In this document: positions 29,690 to 37,746 of the stretch, piece by piece
Position numbering within the stretch: the stretch's first letter is position 1
How the letters are laid out: every line of letters begins with the position of its first letter
Assembly (NCBI GenBank): GCA_021648125.1
Contig: JAKITK010000001.1
Coordinates: 87,860 to 151,859, forward strand
DNA length: 64,000 nt
Reading direction: 5' to 3'
From: Lysobacterales bacterium
GTDB lineage: Bacteria; Pseudomonadota; Gammaproteobacteria; Xanthomonadales; SZUA-36
The notes under the pieces: model-generated
Seen by the model: the letters and a program-made list of their open reading frames with translations, nothing else
What the model was told of the DNA's origin: nothing
The model's database searches: none
Made by a program: the position numbers and the translations under genes

Positions 29690-29760
29690 TTTACTCTCGC
29701 AAAGACGCAGAGATCGCTAAGGAAAAATATTATCTGCAGGTATCTTTACGCCTTAGCAAA
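29690..29760. repeat. Possible short palindromic intergenic element
   Basis: Between fabA and the nuclease gene. It holds a CTCGCAAAGACGCAGAG-type stretch followed by an inverted repeat GCTAAGG (29716-29722) / CCTTAGC (29751-29757). The 'cgcaaagacgcagag' theme resembles dispersed intergenic repeats in many proteobacteria, but no second copy is visible in this window. Confidence 0.4.
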
Positions 29761-29816
29761 AGTAAAAACCCTGATGATTGATGTATAGTTGAGATTCACA
29801 AATGAGAGCAATCGCA

Positions 29817-30647
29817 ATGAAAAAGCTTTTCCTGATTTTCCTTACCAGTCTGCTTGTCAGCATCTCAGCTAATAGCTATTCCTGGGGGCGGGACGGACAT
29901 GCGATCGTCGGTAAAATTGCAATCGACCGCATAGCTCCACAAACACGAGATTGGTTGGCGGAAATATTGGGTGACACCAGCAATCAAACGCTGTATTTTT
30001 CCTGTAATTGGCCGGATATTGTGCGTGAACAAGACCAATATGACCCTACCCGGCCGTTTCATTATGTTAATTTACCTCGGGGAGTCCGGCACTACAACGC
30101 CGAGCGAGATTGTGCAGATGGCCGTTGCGTAACCGAGAAAATCAAATACTTTGCGGCTCGACTCCAGCAATCCGAACTGCCCAAGGTCGAACGCATTAAA
30201 GCATTTAACTGGTTATGCCATCTGCTTGGAGATTTGCACCAGCCCCTGCATGCAGGCTTTAAAGATGATCGGGGTGGAAATGATGTGAAGGTTAAGTTTC
30301 ATGGTGCATCGATCCGTCTGCATCAATTATGGGATACCGGAGTTATTCGGCGTCGATACAGTAGGTGGCTTGCACTTGCTAGTCAGCTACAGGCCAAGGC
30401 GCAACCCGATAAGGCGCTCGAATTACCCTGGCAGCTTTCATCGGTGGAAGGCTGGACTAACGAATCACATCAACTTGTACTGGGTGATAAAATATACCCG
30501 CCAAAAGGCCGCGTAAAAATCAGTAAAGCGTTTGAACAGCAGGCAGACCTGTTGATAAAACAAAGGCTAAGTACTGCAGGTTTAAGGCTTGCAACTATTT
30601 TGACAGCTGTGCATACAGGTCAGGTGGAGCTAACTCAAAGGCCTTAA
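29817..30647 (+). CDS. Secreted S1/P1-type zinc nuclease
   Basis: A 276-residue exported nuclease. The signal peptide (about 1-20) would be cut before SWGRDGHAIVG, placing the Trp and His metal ligands at the mature N-terminus as in P1 and S1 nucleases. Further zinc ligands are visible in CNWPDIVRE, RPFHYVNLP, FNWLCHLLGDLHQPLHAG (HxxxDxHQPLH) and LHQLWDTG. It would cut single-stranded DNA/RNA in the periplasm or outside the cell, probably for phosphate or nucleoside scavenging. An in-frame ATG at 29802 is possible; 29817 has a GAGAG upstream and gives a better signal peptide. Confidence 0.93.
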   Translation: MKKLFLIFLTSLLVSISANSYSWGRDGHAIVGKIAIDRIAPQTRDWLAEILGDTSNQTLYFSCNWPDIVREQDQYDPTRPFHYVNLPRGVRHYNAERDCADGRCVTEKIKYFAARLQQSELPKVERIKAFNWLCHLLGDLHQPLHAGFKDDRGGNDVKVKFHGASIRLHQLWDTGVIRRRYSRWLALASQLQAKAQPDKALELPWQLSSVEGWTNESHQLVLGDKIYPPKGRVKISKAFEQQADLLIKQRLSTAGLRLATILTAVHTGQVELTQRP

Positions 30648-30677
30648 GCATTCTAAAACATTTCAGAATGTTCAGGC
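30641..30677. terminator. Hairpin between convergent genes
   Basis: GCCTTAAGCATTCT pairs with AGAATGTTCAGGC (one mismatch and one bulged base). It lies between the nuclease and the convergent SUMF1-domain gene and overlaps the nuclease stop codon. No strong T run; probably a bidirectional stop. Confidence 0.45.
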
Positions 30678-30684
30678 ATCTCGC

Positions 30685-32832
30685 TTATAAGTCGCGTACC
30701 ACACGGAAGCCTACCCGAGAAAAACGCGAACTTGAAGCAGCAGAAATACGCGAAGCAGATCGAGCCTGTTCCGGAGCAGAGCTCCAGGACGCGCCACGCA
30801 ATACGCGACGAGTACAACCGGGGTTAACCCAAGCCGATCCATCTGTAGGTGCCTGTACATAACTGGAGTGCCAACAATCCTCTACCCATTCACTGACATT
30901 GCCACCCATATCATAAAGCCCGAACGCATTGGGTACAAAGCTAGCTACTGGTGCTGGTCCCCAGTACCCGTCTTTGTAGCGTTTAAAACCATCGGTCCAA
31001 CGCCTGCCCGAAGCCGACTTATCGCGCACACCGGTTATATTGGTTACAACTTCTTCCGGCGTGTCCTCGCCCCACCAATAATCAGTTAAGGTACCCGCGC
31101 GTAAGCTGTATTCAAATTCTGCTTCGGAAGGTAGGCGATAGGTTCTATTGGTATTTTCTGACAACCATGCAGTGTAAGCGGAGGTATCAGCCCAAGAAAC
31201 ATGAATTACCGGTAATTTTAAGTCGGCAACTTCACCATAAAAATCATGCCGCCAGTTCACATCCTCTTTCTCGGCTATGGTGCCATTGTCTTCATCATAA
31301 ACTCGGGATTTTCCGAGTCGCTCTGCATCACTAAGGAATTGGGTGTCATTTGCAAAAAGCATAAACTCACCCACGGTTATCTCGTGCTGAGCCATCGCAA
31401 AGCCACGCGCAAAAGTGATCAGATGTACCGGCCTTTCGCTATTGGAAGAACCTTTCACGGAAGTGTCGGACCCCATAAGGAAATTCCCAGCCGGAATTAC
31501 CACCATAATGGGTGTCTGTCCGGGCAGTACACCAGTAAATGAATCCTGTATTTGCTGACCCGGGAAAAAGCTGCCATAAACACGCGCATCGGCCAAACTC
31601 TGACGCAAGCGGGACACTTCATCAGGGTTTGCGCCAAGAGCCACCAACTCAGCTAGCTGAGTATCTGCTGCTGCGAAATTACCCGCATCAATCAATGCGA
31701 CGAGATTTCTTTGTTTGTCTGCAATAGACGACGCTAATATTGCGTTGATGTCAATACGGGCCTGACTTAACTGTGCTGAACTTAAAGGAATTACACTTGC
31801 CTGATCCAGAAGCTCCAGTGCTTGTTCGTAATTCCCGGCTGCAGCGCTTGTATCGGAAGTTGCGATCACTGCAAGCAATAAGGAATTCATACCTGCTGTA
31901 GCAACTTGATCCTGTGAATTTTCATTCAACATTTCATTGTAACGGGCAAAGGCATTATCTCCTTCGGGTTCGAAATACTGTCCTGCCGTTATATTAGCTG
32001 CCGCTGCTGTAACACTACTGTTGTGACTTGTCTTTGCGAGAATTGCTGCCACTAGTGCTTGCAGGCCTGCTTGCTCATCATCCACGGTGCGAACAGCGGA
32101 CTCCATTCGCCACGCCAACCCCAGTTCGTTTCCTTCTACTGCTGCATTTGCCTGATTTATTACATTTGCAAGTATAGTGTTGCGTATAACCAATGCTTCA
32201 GTATCAGTAGGATCTAATGCCAGACGGACCAGTGCATCTTGTAACTCAGCATCTTGCTGAGCATCAGGAAGAGTGACCTCCGGGGGTGCAATTGCGGGTG
32301 CCATCATAATCGGCGCGCTCATGTCCAGATCAAATTCATCACTGGTATCAATACCGAGGCGATTAACTGAGCGCCGGGTTTCAACAGTTACCGCAGGTAC
32401 TTCCTCCGCTGCGGCCTCAGCTGAAATATCTTCGCCAGACTCATCAATGACTATTTTTGCACCTTCAATAGTTGGCGGCTCATCTAAGGGTAGCTCTTCG
32501 GCAATAGCTTCAATACTTTCTTCAGCTTCAGTCGTGTTTACCTCATCTGTGGTAGCTTCATCTGTGGTAGCTTCATCTGTGGTAGCTTCATCTGCGCTAG
32601 CTTCATCTGTGGCAGCTTCGTCTGTGGCTACCTCTTCAGTAGCTATCTCATCGGCAACTGTATCATCAATCAGCTCGACTATTGCCTCTTCGGGTATAGT
32701 TTCAGCGACAGCGTCGTTCAGTTCAGCGGGTGGTTCTGTTTCTTCCTGCGCCCAGATCGCAGTACTAACTAACAGCCCAAGTGTTAGTTGGCATATTAAA
32801 AATGTAATTGAACCCTTGAAAAATGATGGCAT
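30685..32832 (-). CDS. Exported SUMF1/FGE-domain protein with acidic repeats
   Basis: A 715-residue protein in three parts. A signal peptide (about 1-29, ending IWAQ) is followed by a Glu/Asp/Thr/Ala-rich low-complexity region with imperfect A-T-T-D-E pentads (about 55-100). A helical region (about 190-430) consists of TPR-like or structural repeats. A C-terminal formylglycine-generating-enzyme-like domain (about 445-715) has MGSDTSVKGS, RLPSEAEFEYSLRAG, DMGGNVSEWVEDCW and VLRGASW...GFRVVRD. Such domains often bind or modify partners rather than making formylglycine; no sulfatase is nearby. The ATG at 32832 has GGGAAG upstream. Function unknown beyond the domain. Confidence 0.85.
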   Translation of the reverse strand: MPSFFKGSITFLICQLTLGLLVSTAIWAQEETEPPAELNDAVAETIPEEAIVELIDDTVADEIATEEVATDEAATDEASADEATTDEATTDEATTDEVNTTEAEESIEAIAEELPLDEPPTIEGAKIVIDESGEDISAEAAAEEVPAVTVETRRSVNRLGIDTSDEFDLDMSAPIMMAPAIAPPEVTLPDAQQDAELQDALVRLALDPTDTEALVIRNTILANVINQANAAVEGNELGLAWRMESAVRTVDDEQAGLQALVAAILAKTSHNSSVTAAAANITAGQYFEPEGDNAFARYNEMLNENSQDQVATAGMNSLLLAVIATSDTSAAAGNYEQALELLDQASVIPLSSAQLSQARIDINAILASSIADKQRNLVALIDAGNFAAADTQLAELVALGANPDEVSRLRQSLADARVYGSFFPGQQIQDSFTGVLPGQTPIMVVIPAGNFLMGSDTSVKGSSNSERPVHLITFARGFAMAQHEITVGEFMLFANDTQFLSDAERLGKSRVYDEDNGTIAEKEDVNWRHDFYGEVADLKLPVIHVSWADTSAYTAWLSENTNRTYRLPSEAEFEYSLRAGTLTDYWWGEDTPEEVVTNITGVRDKSASGRRWTDGFKRYKDGYWGPAPVASFVPNAFGLYDMGGNVSEWVEDCWHSSYVQAPTDGSAWVNPGCTRRVLRGASWSSAPEQARSASRISAASSSRFSRVGFRVVRDL
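32541..32655. repeat. 15-bp tandem coding repeat
   Basis: About seven imperfect copies of a 15-base unit (plus-strand form ctgtggtagcttcat) inside the SUMF1-domain gene. Three consecutive units are almost identical and the outer ones are more diverged. They encode the TDEAT/TDEAA pentads. The length is always a multiple of 3, so slippage would change the acidic linker without breaking the frame. Confidence 0.85.
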
Positions 32833-32982
32833 GAGCACTTCCCTGTTTTGCAATTTGTCCAAATAACCAGAGCCCATTCTATGTTGAGTCTCTGAAAACC
32901 ATAACTTGTGTCACAATACCGCAGAAATCGGCTGACGACAAGGGCTCTGAAACCCTATAAAATGCGGTCATAACAATACTAA

Positions 32983-34164
32983 ATGGCAATTTTAGCAAGT
33001 ATGACTCAAAGCAGATTGATTGCGAAGGCAGAAAAAGCCGCGCAAAACCCAATAATCATCAATTCAAACAACGGCTTATTTAACGCCGGGAAGCTCTGGG
33101 CTGAACAAAAAATCCTTGCGATCGATACCGAGTTTATTCGCGAAAGAACCTATTATGCGATACTCGGTCTGGTTCAGGTCAGTGATGGTCATACAGTATG
33201 GTTGGTTGACCCATTGAAAATTACAGATTTCCAACCTTTGGTGGAAATGTTGTCCAACCCAGATATTTTAAAGCTCTTACACGCACCATCAGAGGACCTG
33301 GAAGTATTACAAAAATCTGTTGGGTGTATGCCTGAACCCATGTTTGATATGCAACTTGCGGCCTCCTATCTCGGGCAAGCGCTGCAAATCAGTTATCAAA
33401 AACTATTGGAATGGCAACTTGGGGTGCTAATAGATAAAGGTGAGTCACGCTCAAACTGGTTACAACGACCCTTGAGCGATTCGCAGCTTCACTATGCCGC
33501 TCTTGATGTCAGTTATTTGCCAATGATTTATACTCAAGTCACTACAGAGCTGGAAAAACTGGGACGGCAAACCTGGGTCACTGAAGACAGTCAGCTACAA
33601 CTCAACAAGGCCCGCATGAGTATAGACTTTGATCAATTGTATTTAAGATTCAGAAATGCCTGGAGACTGAAACCGAAACCACAAAAGACTCTGCAGGCGC
33701 TCTGCCATTGGCGTGAGCTGGAAGCCGAAAGACGCAATTTACCCCGAACTTTTATCCTTCGTGACAACGACCTGATGGCAATAGCACAGAACATGCCGAC
33801 TACTGCAGAAAATTTAAAAGAATGTACACAGGCACACCCCAGAGCACTGCAAAGACACAGCCGCAGCATTCTTGAGCTAGTATCCAAAATTCGAAGCGAA
33901 AAGAGTGATGCTCTCAGCACACCACAGCCGCCGTTACCCTTAGATTCTGAGGAAAAAAACAGCCTGGATCAGGTTCGGGCTGACCTGTCGGAATTGGCCT
34001 CCCAACTGGGTATCGAAAGCACCATATTAGCCAGCAAAAAAGAGTTGGAATATTTAATTCTTACTCGCCCAGTAAATCAACTGCCTGCGCGCTTTCAAGG
34101 CTGGCGCAACGAATTAATCAATGGGCTCATCACTAACATCAATCAACTACCACGGACGACCTAA
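32983..34164 (+). CDS. rnd: Ribonuclease D
   Basis: 3'-5' exoribonuclease that trims tRNA and other small RNA precursors. The 393-residue protein has DEDDy-family motifs: AIDTEFIRERTYY (Exo I, about residues 46-58), the LHAPSEDLEVL Exo II segment, and YAALDVSYL (Exo III). An HRDC domain and a C-terminal helical region follow. An alternative in-frame ATG at 33001 is possible; neither start has a strong Shine-Dalgarno. It ends 3 bases before the TolB-like gene. Confidence 0.93.
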   Translation: MAILASMTQSRLIAKAEKAAQNPIIINSNNGLFNAGKLWAEQKILAIDTEFIRERTYYAILGLVQVSDGHTVWLVDPLKITDFQPLVEMLSNPDILKLLHAPSEDLEVLQKSVGCMPEPMFDMQLAASYLGQALQISYQKLLEWQLGVLIDKGESRSNWLQRPLSDSQLHYAALDVSYLPMIYTQVTTELEKLGRQTWVTEDSQLQLNKARMSIDFDQLYLRFRNAWRLKPKPQKTLQALCHWRELEAERRNLPRTFILRDNDLMAIAQNMPTTAENLKECTQAHPRALQRHSRSILELVSKIRSEKSDALSTPQPPLPLDSEEKNSLDQVRADLSELASQLGIESTILASKKELEYLILTRPVNQLPARFQGWRNELINGLITNINQLPRTT

Positions 34165-34167
34165 ACC

Positions 34168-35049
34168 ATGCCCTTGCTATCCGCAATTCTGATTGGATTT
34201 TTCTTGCTTTCCCCTCAGCTTCTGACGGCAGCTGACGCGCTACCAGAAACAGAAATTTTCCTGCTGGACCTCAGCACAGATTACGCAGAACCGGTAAATA
34301 TCAGTACCCATGAGGGTTATGATAATCAACCAGCTTTCAGCACCGACGGCAAGCGAATTTATTACAGCCGCGCCGATGACGGGCAAACTGATATCTGGTA
34401 CTACGATATAGAAGGCAGTTTGAACATTCGCATCAGCCGAACCCCGGAAAGCGAGTATTCCCCGCGCCCTGCTCCACACGAAAATAAGTTGAGCGTGGTA
34501 CGAGTGGAAATGGGTGGCGCTCAGCGATTGTCTCTTTTAGATCTGGAAACTAATGAATTCAATAACCTTGCGGAAGAATTAAGCACAGTAGGTTATTACA
34601 GCTGGTTTTCTCCCGGTTCTGTTGCCCTTTTCCTGCTGCCGGAACCGTTTTCCTTAATCCTATACGCCAGCAAAGATGAGCAGGTTGCCATTGCCGAGAG
34701 TATCGGCAGGGCGATCACGAAAAACCCCTTAACCGGCGATCTACTGTTTGTGGATAAAAGCGCATCACCCTGGAAAATCACAGCTTTTAACCTCGCTACT
34801 AGAGAGAAAACGGTGATTGCCAAACTATTTCCGCAACACGAAGACTTTGCCATCACTGCCGAGGGTACGCTGTGGACAGCCCTGGGTGGCAAACTCTATA
34901 ACCGTGAAATTGGCGACAACAACTGGAAACTGGTCATGGATTTGCGCGCGTATGAGCTTAATAACATCACCCGCCTGGTCATTAGTCCTGATGGTACAAA
35001 AATGGCGCTGGTAAATAGCGCAGCCTTGAAAAAACAACGGACGCCCTAG
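34168..35049 (+). CDS. Exported TolB-like beta-propeller protein
   Basis: A 293-residue protein with a signal peptide (about 1-21) and WD40-like/PD40 repeats, such as DNQPAFSTDGKRIYYSRADDGQTDIWYYDIEG at residues 51-82 and a later RLVISPDGTKMALVN. It resembles the propeller part of TolB but lacks the TolB N-terminal domain, and no tol genes are adjacent. It follows rnd after 3 bases, so it is probably co-transcribed. Its partner is unknown. Confidence 0.8.
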   Translation: MPLLSAILIGFFLLSPQLLTAADALPETEIFLLDLSTDYAEPVNISTHEGYDNQPAFSTDGKRIYYSRADDGQTDIWYYDIEGSLNIRISRTPESEYSPRPAPHENKLSVVRVEMGGAQRLSLLDLETNEFNNLAEELSTVGYYSWFSPGSVALFLLPEPFSLILYASKDEQVAIAESIGRAITKNPLTGDLLFVDKSASPWKITAFNLATREKTVIAKLFPQHEDFAITAEGTLWTALGGKLYNREIGDNNWKLVMDLRAYELNNITRLVISPDGTKMALVNSAALKKQRTP

Positions 35050-35059
35050 CGGAAACTAT

Positions 35060-35077
35060 CCCGGCTCGTGGGCCGGG
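35060..35077. other. Small GC-rich hairpin downstream of the propeller gene
   Basis: CCCGGC (35060-35065) pairs with GCCGGG (35072-35077) around a 6-base loop. No T run follows, so its role as a terminator is uncertain. Confidence 0.35.
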
Positions 35078-35183
35078 AAAACACGGCATTAACATGGAAA
35101 TACTACAACAGAATGAAGCCTGGTGTGCGAAAACCCCTTAGAAGCCGAACCATATTCCCATATTGAATTGAGGTAGTCTTCAA

Positions 35184-36479
35184 TTGCATAAAACTCTAAT
35201 CGCATTGATATTTATATTTTTTAGCAGCATGGCAAATGCTAAAGTAAACGCGGAACAACAAAGCTTACTGGGCAAAACTTTAACCCCATTCGGTGCTACC
35301 CGTGCCGGAAATGGTGGGCTCATACCAGAGTGGGTAGATAGCACGGTTTTTATCGATAACCAGCAACCGTTATTCATCATTACTGCAGACAACCATACGC
35401 AGTATAAAATGAATTTAACTGCCGGTCAGCTCGCGCTTTTCAAGCACTATCCTGAAACCTTCAAAATGCCCATTTACCCTAGCCAGCGCACATTTACTGC
35501 ACCTGAATGGGTCTACCAAAACACTTACAAAAATACTTTGACCGCAAAGTTAAATACTGATAAAAGTGGTTTTGTTGATGCTTTACCGGGAATACCTTTT
35601 CCGATTCCCGCCTCCGCCCTTGAAGTTTATTTCAACCATATCGCCCGCTGGCGTGGAAAACAACTCACAAATACTGCTAGCGATGCTGTGGTTTATAAAA
35701 ACGGCAAACATGCTTTAATTACCAGAAAATCAATCGTCCGTTTCGACTTTTATAATGAGAACATCGATAGCAATAATTTTGTATCGCTAATTGCCAGGGT
35801 TACTGCACCTGCGAGTAAAGCCGGCGGTGGTGCGCTGGTGCTGGACCCTCTGGACCAGTTGAACAATGTTCGATCGGCATGGTTATGGGACAAAGGTAGA
35901 CGGCGCGCAATCCGGGCTCCAAATCTTTCCTACGACACCCCGGTTACAATAGCCGACTCTTTAAGAACTGTCGACGATACCGATTTAATTAATGGTTCCC
36001 CGGATCGTTTTGACTGGCAATTATTGGAAAAACGCGAGATTTATATTCCCTATAACAACACCCAACTCAGCAGTAAAGACTTACGCTATAAAAACTTGTT
36101 ATCAAAGCAGCACATCAATCCTGAGCATACTCGTTACGAACTCCATAGAGTATGGGTATTGTCCGCAAGCCTGAAAAAAGAGTGGCGACATGTATATTCC
36201 CGTCGGGACTTTTATCTGGATGAGGACAGTTGGCAGGTTGTTATCGCCGACCAGTACAACAAGCAGGGAGAATTATGGAGAGTCAGTCTTTCTTTCCCTA
36301 AATTTTTCCCCGATATGCCCGGTATATTTCCGGTCATTAATGTTTTCCATGACCTACACAGCCAGAAGTACAGCGTCATGGGCTTGCAAAACGAGCGGCG
36401 GACTCAAAACGAATTCAATGGCAAAGCCGTAAAAAACAGTTTGTTTACGCCTTCCGGTCTAAAGCGATTCTTAAATTAA
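35184..36479 (+). CDS. DUF1329 domain-containing exported protein
   Basis: A 431-residue protein with a signal peptide (about 1-19) and a full DUF1329 domain, an outer-membrane-associated lipoprotein-fold family common in Pseudomonas and marine gammaproteobacteria, often near RND transporters or steroid/hydrocarbon catabolism genes. Family features include LTPFGATRAGNGGLIPEW near the N-terminus, GIPFPIP, and RRAIRAPNLSYDTP. Translation probably starts at the TTG at 35184: a GAGGT lies 8-9 bases upstream, and the first ATG (35229) would remove the signal peptide. No DUF1302 partner is adjacent, which is unusual. Confidence 0.85.
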   Translation: MHKTLIALIFIFFSSMANAKVNAEQQSLLGKTLTPFGATRAGNGGLIPEWVDSTVFIDNQQPLFIITADNHTQYKMNLTAGQLALFKHYPETFKMPIYPSQRTFTAPEWVYQNTYKNTLTAKLNTDKSGFVDALPGIPFPIPASALEVYFNHIARWRGKQLTNTASDAVVYKNGKHALITRKSIVRFDFYNENIDSNNFVSLIARVTAPASKAGGGALVLDPLDQLNNVRSAWLWDKGRRRAIRAPNLSYDTPVTIADSLRTVDDTDLINGSPDRFDWQLLEKREIYIPYNNTQLSSKDLRYKNLLSKQHINPEHTRYELHRVWVLSASLKKEWRHVYSRRDFYLDEDSWQVVIADQYNKQGELWRVSLSFPKFFPDMPGIFPVINVFHDLHSQKYSVMGLQNERRTQNEFNGKAVKNSLFTPSGLKRFLN

Positions 36480-36690
36480 TCTTGCTTTCAGTTAAAAGCT
36501 GCTCAGGCAAGACTTAGCTGACTGGGGTACGATAAAACCAGATTTAAATATAAACGGCGGGAAATACGCAGCTATCCAGGATTTCTTTCATAAGTATAAT
36601 GGTTACTGGAATATTGTCTGTCGTAGATAAGCGAATTCAAGCTCACGCCAGAGCAGGAATACAGATACTTGTGATGCCGGCCTACGAGGC

Positions 36691-36726
36691 GGCACCTCAT
36701 TTTTTAGGTGTGCTTTTTATATTTTT
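36691..36726 (+). terminator. Likely terminator downstream of the DUF1329 gene
   Basis: A short CACCT/AGGTG stem with a T-rich loop, followed by TGCTTTTTATATTTTTTCTTTTT. The stem is only 5-6 bp. It lies 210 bases after the DUF1329 stop and 35 bases from the end of the convergent radical SAM gene. Confidence 0.45.
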
Positions 36727-36760
36727 TCTTTTTATTTCGATACTAAGATGCTGTAATTCT

Positions 36761-37651
36761 TTACAAACCCCGCATCCATTCCGGGCGTAATTGCACAGAC
36801 CCCGGGGTTTCCAGTGCCTCACGAACGGTATTCAATAAGCGGGACTTGTCCTTACCCAATCTACCTTTTAGAATCAGATAATTGGAGGCGTGATCACTGC
36901 GAAAAATCGTATTGTTTAATTCCAGTGTATCTAATAACCAGTACATTTCTTGGAACAAACCAGTCTGTTCCAGCGTTTCAAACTCGCCTTTGAATCCAGT
37001 TTGGTAACGCTCAATGCCAGCAGGAAAACTGATGACTAATGTCGACAGGTATTCCGGCTGTGCTGCATTCATCAAACGCGCAGAGTTAACAGCGTGCTGC
37101 TGACTATAGCGTTTGCCACCCATGCCGTTAAGAATCATTACTGAACTTTTAGCCCCAGCGGCTTTAATTTTTTGCAATGCCTGCAGTGAAGATTCAAAAC
37201 ATTCACCTTTATGCACCCGCTGCAATACCAGGTCGTCACCGGATTCACAGCCAACATAATACAGGCTCAAACCCATTTTATTTAGCTCTGCCAGCTCTTC
37301 GGCAGTTTTATTTTTTAGGTTGCGCGGCAGGCAATAGGAAGCAACCCGTTGAACATTCGGTAGATATCGGTTGATCGCCTGCATAATTTTCTGTAAGCGC
37401 CGAAACGATAAGGTCATTGCATCCCCATCAGCGAGAAATATTCGCCGGACAGGAATATCCATGTTCGCCACAGCTGCGAGTTCTTGCTCGATTTCCGCCT
37501 GAGGTTTGAGCTTAAACTTCTTCTGCGCTTGGGTATACATTTCACAAAATGTACAATTATTCCACGAGCAACCATTGGTAACTTGCAAAATTAAACTGCG
37601 GGCCTCGGAGGGCGGACGAAATACCGGTTCTATACTGGGTAGCTGAATCAT
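36761..37651 (-). CDS. Radical SAM protein of unknown substrate
   Basis: A 296-residue radical SAM enzyme. The cluster-binding cysteines are in TNGCSWNNCTFCEMY at about residues 25-39 and are spaced C-x4-C-x2-C rather than the usual C-x3-C-x2-C, a known variant in COG1032-type proteins. The GDGD-like segment FLADGDAMTL follows. There is no B12 or extra cluster domain. The ATG at 37651 gives the family start (MIQLPSIEPVFRPPSEARS); the open frame reaches 37738. It lies 95 bases downstream of ppc on the same strand. Confidence 0.82.
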   Translation of the reverse strand: MIQLPSIEPVFRPPSEARSLILQVTNGCSWNNCTFCEMYTQAQKKFKLKPQAEIEQELAAVANMDIPVRRIFLADGDAMTLSFRRLQKIMQAINRYLPNVQRVASYCLPRNLKNKTAEELAELNKMGLSLYYVGCESGDDLVLQRVHKGECFESSLQALQKIKAAGAKSSVMILNGMGGKRYSQQHAVNSARLMNAAQPEYLSTLVISFPAGIERYQTGFKGEFETLEQTGLFQEMYWLLDTLELNNTIFRSDHASNYLILKGRLGKDKSRLLNTVREALETPGSVQLRPEWMRGL

Positions 37652-37746
37652 GGTTACAGGATATGAGCTTGATGCGGACAATTCAACTAAATGATTAACG
37701 CTACGCCTGGACCATGAAACAGTAATATGCACTACCACAGATGTAA

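Noticed and set aside
32273..32866. 197-codon open frame on the plus strand opposite the SUMF1-domain gene
   Set aside because: It is low-complexity (Ser/Val/Ala) and arises from the 15-bp acidic repeats read on the other strand; the minus-strand frame has the signal peptide and the FGE domain.
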